A program made the position numbers and the translations under genes. A stretch of DNA of 64,000 nt, taken from contig NC_062995.1 in assembly GCF_023078275.1 (NCBI RefSeq), positions 10,552,917 through 10,616,916 on the forward strand, given 5' to 3'. Positions within the stretch are counted from its first letter, which is position 1. The number at the start of each line of letters is the position of its first letter. The notes beneath the pieces are model-generated. The model searched no databases. It was not told the origin of the DNA and saw nothing but the letters and a program-made list of their open reading frames with translations. Source of the stretch: Leguminivora glycinivorella (lineage: Eukaryota > Arthropoda > Insecta > Lepidoptera > Tortricidae). Of the stretch, positions 12,201 through 21,200 are shown one piece after another.

Positions 12201-15200
12201 CAAGAGCGTGTCGGGCGGGCCACGCTCAGTGTAAGGTTCCGTAGTTTTCCGTATTTTTCTCAAAAACTACTGAACCTATCAAGTTCAAAATAATTTTCCT
12301 ATAAAATATTTATAAAGTTCTACTTTTCTGATGTTTTTTCATTTTTTGAAACATATGGTTCAAAAGTTAGAGGGGGGGGACACACACACTTTTTTTTCCT
12401 TTAGGAGCGATTATATCCGAAAATATTAATATTATCCAAAAACGATTTTAGTAAACCGTTATTCATTTTTAAATACCTATCCAACAATATATCACACGTT
12501 GGGGTTAGAATGAAAAAAAAATCAATCCCCACTTTACATGTAGTCGGGGGGGGGGGGGGGGGGGGGGGTGTACCCTAGCAAAACCTATTTTTCCACTTTT
12601 TATTTATTTTACCACTTTGTAGGCGTGATTGATATACATATTGGTACCAAATTTCTGCTTTCTAGTGCTATCGGTCACTGAGATTATCCGCGGACGGACG
12701 GACAGACATGGCGAAACTATAAGGGTTCCTAGTTGACTACGGAACCCTAAAAATAGTCCATCGCGACTCTTTTATTTATAGTATCATCGCTTAGGGTCCC
12801 CCCACATCTAGCGTCTCGCAAGCGTAGCGTCGGGCCAACTGTATGAAAAAAGACGTCGCGTCGACGTCGCGCCGACGCAGCGTCAGGCCTTGCCATACAG
12901 CTGGCCCGACGCTACGCTCGCGAGACGCTAGATGTGGGGGGACCCTTCTCGCTTTTTGTAGGTCTAGTGCTTTATCCCAGCATGGCCTTTGATTGTGTTA
13001 TTTTTTTGTTCCCAGCAATAGTAAAACGCACCGAGGCCACATGAGGAACCACCACGGCGGGCAGCGGCCCGAGTGCGAGCAGTGCGGCAAAACTTTTGTC
13101 AACAAGGACTCGCTAGAAGAGCATAGACAGTGAGTATTATGAATAGTACCTGCGCTAGTTTTTCTCGTGTTTTAAAGGATATACCGTATTTTGCGTTTAA
13201 TAATGCGAAAGAAAAACGCATGAGAACTTGATTTATTATTTTTTATGAGATAGGAGGCAAACGAGCAGACAGGTCGCCTGATGGTAAGTGATCACTACCA
13301 CTCATGGACACCCGAAACACCGGAAGTGTTGGAGGTGCGTTGCAAATTCGCGTTTCCTGGCACCTAAAGCTAAACCCCCTAGATAACAAATTTCAACAGA
13401 GCTGTTTCCGAGATCTGTTTTTCAATAAATTTTATTAGAAACCTGTAAACTGTACTGACTCTGTTATACATTAATAATAATTCGCTTCTATCCATACTAA
13501 TATTATAAATGGGAAAGTGTGTGTGTCTGTTTGTTTGTCCGTCTTTCACGGCAAAAAGGAGCGACGAATTGACGTGATTTTTTAGGTGGAGATAGTTGAA
13601 GGGATGGAGAGTGACATTGGCTACTTTTTGTCTCTTTCTAACGGGAGCGAAGCCGCGGGCAAAAGCTAGTGTTACATATTTATGAATAGATGACGCCATA
13701 AATAGAATTACCAACAAACTCATCGCGGATCATAATGGAATTGCTCTTACGCAGCAGGACAGTCTATTGCAGCCTTTAAGGCAAGAGGTCACCGAATTGA
13801 AGATCAAGGTGGCACTTCTAGAAAGTAAATTGGATGAGTATGATCGTCAATTACAAGAGCTGCGAAATCTACGTGGTAATCCTTCCCTGCACGAGATCAT
13901 CCCTTTGACTTCAGCCCAGGGAGCTTCTTCTTTGGCAGTTACCAGTACACCTAAAGTGGCGCCGTCTGGCACGGGAGGTCTCAGGACACGACTCCAGTCA
14001 GGAACTACGAACAGGGTGATACCGGATGATAGGGGTGCCACACACGTGACCAATTGCGATGACGATAAGAAAATACCTAATGATATCTTGGTACCTACTA
14101 TTCCGTCGTTAACAAGCTCGCCACCTGTTGAGTGTTCCAAGAAGGCAGAAGATAAGGACTCGTGGAAACAGGTTTCTTATAAGCGGCAGAAAACCGGACA
14201 GCAAAGGTCCTCGCAGTTGGTGGCAGCCTCTCCTCCCGTCGTTGCCTCGAACGGGTCCTCTGCTTTTAAAACACAACTACACAATGGGCAGTGCAGTGAG
14301 GCTACTGGTAGCCTTACCGGTAATGGCGCTAGGCGTCCCTTTGGCGAACGTAAATCACTGCCATCACGGCCAGTCGTTAAAGGGATTGGCCAGAATCATA
14401 ATCTCCAGACTATTGAACGGAATCGGCGAATACACGCTTGTTTCTTCAAGCCGGAAACTACATCAGAACAGATTGTGATTCATATGAAAAGGATAAGTCA
14501 TGCTGAGAACTTCAAGGTCGACATACTAAAGCTACGCCATGAAAACTATGCGTCATTTATTGTTTCGGTTCCTGAAAGCCTCTTTGAGGGGTTCATGTTG
14601 CCTGAAGCATGGCCGGCAGGGACTCAAGTAAGAGAATGGTTTCAACGTTCCACCGGGCGCGTACAACATGCGCGTCGCCACCCCGCCCCCGGTGAGAAAG
14701 TCAACAAGGGTGATGATGCCACGGTCGCACTCTCGCAGCGGGGCTAATTCCGTCTCGTCACTTCAAATCATTTACCAGAATGTACGCGGCTTAAAGACTA
14801 AGCTGAGGCGTTGGCGTAATAACGTGTCTCTCCTAAACGTAGACGTTGTCGCTGTTACTGAGACGAACTTGGATTCGATGATTGGCGACCTCGAGGTGGC
14901 TCCACACGGCTGGTCTGTGCTAAGGCGTGACCGGGGATCACGAGGAGGTGGTGTTCTTTTGGCTGCGAGACCTGGCATAGCTCTTCGTCGGCGAACGGAT
15001 TTAGAAACTGCTGCTGGAGAGGACTTGTGGGTCTCGATTGCGGTGAATGGTGTTGAGTTTTTAATATGTGTAGTTTATATCAAACCCAGTGCTGGGGATT
15101 CTGAATACGTGACGTGGTTTTGTAAAGTGGAAGATTGTACTACTGTAACAAATAATACCAATACTATTGTCTTGGGAGATCTCAATTTAAATAGTGCTAC

Positions 15201-18200
15201 TTTAAATGTAAATAATTATTATAACTATTTTTTGACATTTTGTAATTTAGCTGAATATAACGACATAGTTAATGGTAAGGGAAGTAAATTGGATGTGGTA
15301 CTTGTTTCTGAATGTTCAGGAGCTGTGAGTGTATGCGCAGCATCTGAAGGCTTAGTAGAGCATGCCGATGTCTATCATCCCCCTCTCGAGATTACTGTTA
15401 CACCGGTGCAACCTGGAGGAGCGATAACGGTTGAACCTAGCAACATAAACCCGATCACGGACTGGAACTTTTCCAAAGCGGATTTTCCTATGTTATACGA
15501 CCGAGTCTCTAAGGTTGATTGGAGTCCTGTGCTGGCTGAAAAGTGCGTGAACGGGGCGGTCGAGCGGTTGTATGAATTATTGTACAACTGTTTCGATGCA
15601 TGCGTTCCCAAAAAGTGTCGTAGTAGAAAGACTAACAGCAGAGTGTACCCAACCTGGTTTTCCGCGGATGTCATCAAGGACCTAAAAAGGAAAGGTGACC
15701 TGCATAAACGCTGGAAAGTTACCGGTGACTCGTACATTTATACTCAGTATAGTCAGCTTAGGGCGGATATAAAAAAAAGAGTTTCTGCCGCGTACGGTGT
15801 CTACATCAGTAACATTCAGCAGCGTCTGAAAACGAATCCAAGATCCTTTTGGCAACAGGTATCGAACTTGCGAACCAAGGGCGGTTTCGAGTCCAATATT
15901 ACGTATGGGGACCGTATGTTTAGTGGACAAGCGGCAGCAGGTGCGTTTGCCGACTATTTCAGTACTGTGTTTCTCTCCCGTGAGCCAAAACTAAGTGCAG
16001 AAACAGCGGGAGCTGCTGGTAGTCAAAACCTTATAAGTATCTCTGGTTTTACTGAGTATGAGGTGAGTCTGGCAATTGATAAGTTGAAACCGAATTGTGC
16101 GCTTGGTCCTGATAACGTGCCCGCGTTCATAATCAAGGCCTTTAAATCCCTACTTGCGAGTCTTCTAGCCCACGTGTTCAATCTGGCGCTTAAGTCTGGC
16201 ACCTACCCTCTTAGTTGGAAAACCTCAAGAGTGACACCGATTCGAAAGTCAGGTGAAAAGTCGCGAGCCGAAAATTATTGTCCCATTGCCATTCTGAGCT
16301 CTTTTGCTAAGGTGTTCGAGAGTGTCCTACACTCGAAATTGTACACCTTAGTTGACCCTTATTTAAATGATGCGCAGCATGGGTTCAGGAAAGGACGCTC
16401 CGTCAATACAAACCTGCTCAGTCTCGTAAACCACGTCTCGGAAAAACTGGATGAAGGATGCCAAGTTGATGTTGCATACCTTGATTTCAGGAAGGCGTTT
16501 GACCAAGTCGACAATGATATCCTCCTAGAGAAGCTGTCAGTGGTGGGCTTCGACCCATCACTCCTAAAACTGTTTGCTAGCTACCTGAAGGATCGTAAAC
16601 AATTCGTTCGGCTAGGTTGTTTCGACTCCGACCTGTATCCTACGAGATCAGGTGTTAGCCAAGGATCCTTGCTAGGCCCCTTTCTCTTTACCATAATGGT
16701 AAATGATCTGGCTGGCTGTCTGGTCTCTGGTAAACTGCTGTTATATGCTGATGACATAAAAGTTATGGTAAATATCAGAGACCCGATAGACTGCCGGGAC
16801 ATGCAACGTAACCTGGATGCGATACATCGATGGAGTGTTAAAAACCGCCTCTCTCTTAATGTAGCCAAGTGTTACATTATGAGTTTCACCCGAGCTAGGC
16901 AGGAAATACCCGCGACCTATTTCATTGATAGCGAGCCGCTCTCCCGCACTCATTCTATGAAGGACTTGGGTGTGGTATTTGATCCTGGGCTTACGTTCCA
17001 TGACCACATACGATCTTTGGTGACGGAAGGTTTCAAGCGCCTGGGGTTTGTTACACGCAACTGCAAAGAGTTTACGCATGTAGGAGTGTTTAAAATTCTT
17101 TACACTGCTCTTGTACGATCCAAACTGGAAGCAAGTGCGTGTGTATGGAATCCATACGAAACAACCTATGCATTGATGATCGAGAAGGTTCAGAAGTGTT
17201 TTTTGCGTACTCTCTATAAGAAATTGTACGGATACTACCCTTTCATGTATCCGACAGCTTACTTACAGGGCACGCTGGGATATAACGCACTGGCGACACG
17301 GAGACTGTTCGACCAGCTGGTGACAGTCCTCCGTATCCTGCGAGGTCTTCTTGACTGCCCTGAGTTAGTTGGTGAGGCATGCCGCGTATTCGTCCCGGAC
17401 GGGCGCGCACGGTTCCGCGCCGACCGCCTGCGCCTCTTCGCGGTCCCTCCCGCTCGCACGGTCTCGCGGCGCAACTCGCCAGTTTGCCGAGCGATGAACG
17501 CGCTCAATAAGCTCGGTGCTGTGCAGCACTCATGTGATGTGTTTGCGGATGGCTGGACGGTTGTTGAGAGTGAATGTTTGATGATGATGATATGCGAAAG
17601 TCTGACCTAATATTAATTTACTGTGCTTTTATTTCATTTTTATTATTATTATTTTACATGTTCGTCGTACTGAATTCTATTTAAATGTATTTATCATTAA
17701 TGTTATTTTGTCAAATAAGCTGTATGTACTTTACTTTAAGAAATGTAATGACTTAGGTCTCCTGTAATGTTACATTTTTATATTTTATTAAATAAATTGA
17801 AATTGAAATATTTATATCTCTGCCCAGGATACACCAAGGAATCAAGAACTACTCGTGCTCGGAGTGTGGAAAGCGATTCCGAACGCGAACGCAGATCAAA
17901 CATCATCAGCTGAAGCATACTGACGTGAAGGAATACTATTGTGTGGAATGTGACGTCAGGTGAGTTACAATTTGATGCCCCTGACCAGGATACATTAGGC
18001 AATTAACAATTACTTGTACATTGAGTACGATTAGCAGTTCTGGGTGTGAACACAGATCAAACACCATCAGCTGAAGCATACTAACGTGAAGGAATACTAC
18101 TGTGTGGAGTGTGACGTCAGGTGAGTTACATTTTGGTGCCCCTGACCAGTATACATTAGGGCTTTAACAATTACTTGTACTTTTAGTACGATTAGCAGTT

Positions 18201-21200
18201 CCGGGTGCGAACACAGATCAAACATCATCAGCTGAAGCATACTGACGTGAAGGAATACTACTGTGTGGAGTGTGTCATTAGGTGAGTTACAATTTGGTGC
18301 CCCTGACCAGGATGTATTAGGCAATAAACAATTACTTGTACTTTGAGTACGATTAGCAGTTCCGGGTGCGAACACAGATCAAATATCATCAGCTGAAGCA
18401 TACTGACGTGAAGGAATACTACTGTGTGGAGTGTGACGTCAGGTGAGTTACAATTTGATGCTACTGACCAGGATACATTAGGGAACAAGAAATATTCTTA
18501 CGTTATCTTATGGAGTAGGGCCTCTGCGTGTATAATATGCAAGTGTTGTAAGTGTACCAACATTTCGACGTCCATAAATATTTTATATTCGAAACTCACT
18601 ATATCGAATAATTAGGGCAATTCCACGTAACTGTAATGTAAGTGACCACTTGTAACGTAGTTACGTTACGTAACCTCGGTTACCTGTTATTGAAAAATAA
18701 TTCGTTAATTAAATGGCTTATTTTATTATAATCATATAAATTTAAAAAATGTACGTACTAAATAATCGTACATTATTACTGTTTATTTGTAACGGCTGTT
18801 GCTATCTGCATCGCGCTGTACTTTGACAACTCTCTCTTGTCAAACGTATACCGGTTGGCCGCGTCCCTTTCCCCCGCGGACCCTCTCTCCGCGCGGAGAC
18901 GCGCCTCAGCCGAGCGGTCAGTCAGATTTAGCTATCAGTCGCTGGCGTACGCTCGCTTGCCTTGCGCAGTGACTATCGTGTGGCCGGCGACAATGATTAA
19001 TATTTTAATAGATATCTGTATCGTTTAATATCTTCAAATATAAATGAGTAGTGTTTTAATCCCCAATTGGGTAAGTGTTGAACTTTTTTAAATGTCGTTA
19101 GGAAGCAGTTAAATTTGAATGTGTGCTTAACGGTTATTTCCCGTTATGTTGTAACGAACTTTCCTTTGTTTGATTTTTCAGATTGCTTTAGTGTAGTGTA
19201 CTTAAAGGCTTATTGTCGCTTGAAACCCTTATAATGCTAATGTTAATGTAATTTTCCATAATTTAGAACACACTTCATTGCATGTTTTTTTATTTATGAT
19301 GCAAATTGAAGTCTTAATTTATCTCTAGGTAAGCCTACTTTTAATCCTTAGATATATTGATATTTAAATTAGCACCATGAATAAAAAAACATGCAAATAA
19401 TTGGTCACTTACATTACTCTGTTACATGGAATTACCCATTAGATGTTTTGTTGCAGATTCAAGTCGGCACACAGTTTACGTCAACATCTAGTGAAGAGTT
19501 TGAAACACAAAGACAAACAGAGTTTGAAGTAAGTAGTGTTTTTGCTATCAAAATTCCGTGTATGCTTAGGCACAGATCCGCGTAAGGGGATTTTATTCTA
19601 ATTGCCTGCAGCCTATTTAGGCCTATTATCACTCGATTCGTTTGTTTTTTATATGTCCAGATGTCCTATACGGGTCGCAATTCTCAACCGTTACTCATGA
19701 AATTTTGTAACCAGATTCTATGATGAACCAACATCTTTTGTCGATCCAGTTCTTGAAATTATTTTATAATGTGGAATCCATACTAATATTATAAATGGGA
19801 AAGTGTGCGTGTCTGTTTGTTAGTCCGTCTTTCACGGTAAAACGGAGCGACGAATTGACGTGATTTTTGAAGTTTTGAAGTGGAGATAGTTGAAGGGATG
19901 GAGAGTGACATAGGCTACTTTTTGTCTCTTTCTAACCTACTGAGCTACTAATGGTTTTTTTAAGGTTTGCGTGCACGCGCTGCGACAAGCGCTTCGAGTG
20001 CGCGCGCGCGCTCGCCTCCCACCACGCCGTGCAGCACGACGGCCTGCGCGCGCACGCCTGCGGCGCCTGCCCCGCCGCGCTGGCTTCCAGGGCTTCGCTC
20101 GCCAAACACAGGAGACATGTGCACCAGGGCGCCAGGCCGGCCAAGAGACACATCTGTGATGCTTGCGGCAAGGCATTTAGAGTGAGTAAGATGAATATCT
20201 CTCCCGCTCTAGCACACACACGATTAAGCATTGCGTCGCGCTCGCTTCGCTCGCCAAACACAGGACGCATGTGCACCAGGGGGCCAAGCCGGCCAAAAGA
20301 CACGTCTGTGATGCTTGGTGAAAAACTTTTAGAGTGAGTAGAATAGGCTACTTGACTTTTTTTTAGTCTTATATGATTAAGTACTGTCCAATTAACCGAA
20401 ATAAAATATTATCATATTTTATTATGACTTGAAACAGCAAAAAATATTTTTAAAGCATGCTTTTACGTAATCAGGCGAAAACAACACAGTCCTGTTAATC
20501 TATAGATTATCTGTGTATCAGGTCATTCTATTCGGAAGCAACATTTTCTGACTTTTTAAGTATGAAGGCATAAAGTTCAATATATCAGTGATTGTTTTGA
20601 CATGCAGTAAGGTTCGAATTCGATGACGTCACATATATCGCTGACAGCGTTTTCGGTGGCCAAAATAAATAAAAAAAACTACACATGTTTTTAATCGAAA
20701 ATGCGTCAATGATCATACGCTTTTAATACCCAAAATCTATAAATATTGTTATTTTATGTCAAATACTACAGAAGACAAACATTTATTGGGCCAAATTTGA
20801 TGGAGATCCGAACACAGGAGACACCTACCCCACCGACGTTTTTGCGTTGGAAGTCAAAAATAAATTAAATATATTAGGGCTTTTCAGTTTTTGTGCTTCT
20901 CGGATATTTAGTGAAATTTGAGACAAATATAAAACTACTTTTCCCCATTTCCGCATCCTTCACAAAATACCACTAAATTACTTACGTTTCAGGGCAAGTC
21001 GGTGCTGATCAACCACGTCCGTACTCACACCGGGGAGAAGCCGTTCTCGTGCCCGACGTGCGGCCGCAAGTTCTCGCAAGCCACCGCCATGAGAACACAT
21101 GTGGATTTAGTGCACCTCAAGCGTCGACGCGGAAAGGTAATACTGTCACATTGGGGACAAATAACACTCATGCGAAACATGTGGCTTCAAGTTCTTGCAG

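Larger units (their letters stand above)
13684..17807 (+). mobile_element. CR1-group non-LTR retrotransposon, 5' truncated
   Basis: 4124-bp insertion flanked by an 8-bp duplication ATATTTAT (13676-13683, 17808-17815). It lacks its 5' end, carries the end of ORF1 and a full ORF2, and finishes in TTAAATAAATTGAAATTGAA. It lies in the E7-E8 intron in the host gene's orientation, with its 3' end 20 bp from exon E8. The clade call rests on the QNVRGLKTK endonuclease start and the short repeated tail. Confidence 0.9.

Noticed and set aside
13847..14478. Other frames overlapping CR1 ORF1 and ORF2
   Set aside because: Shadows of the retrotransposon frames; no independent start, family or codon signal.
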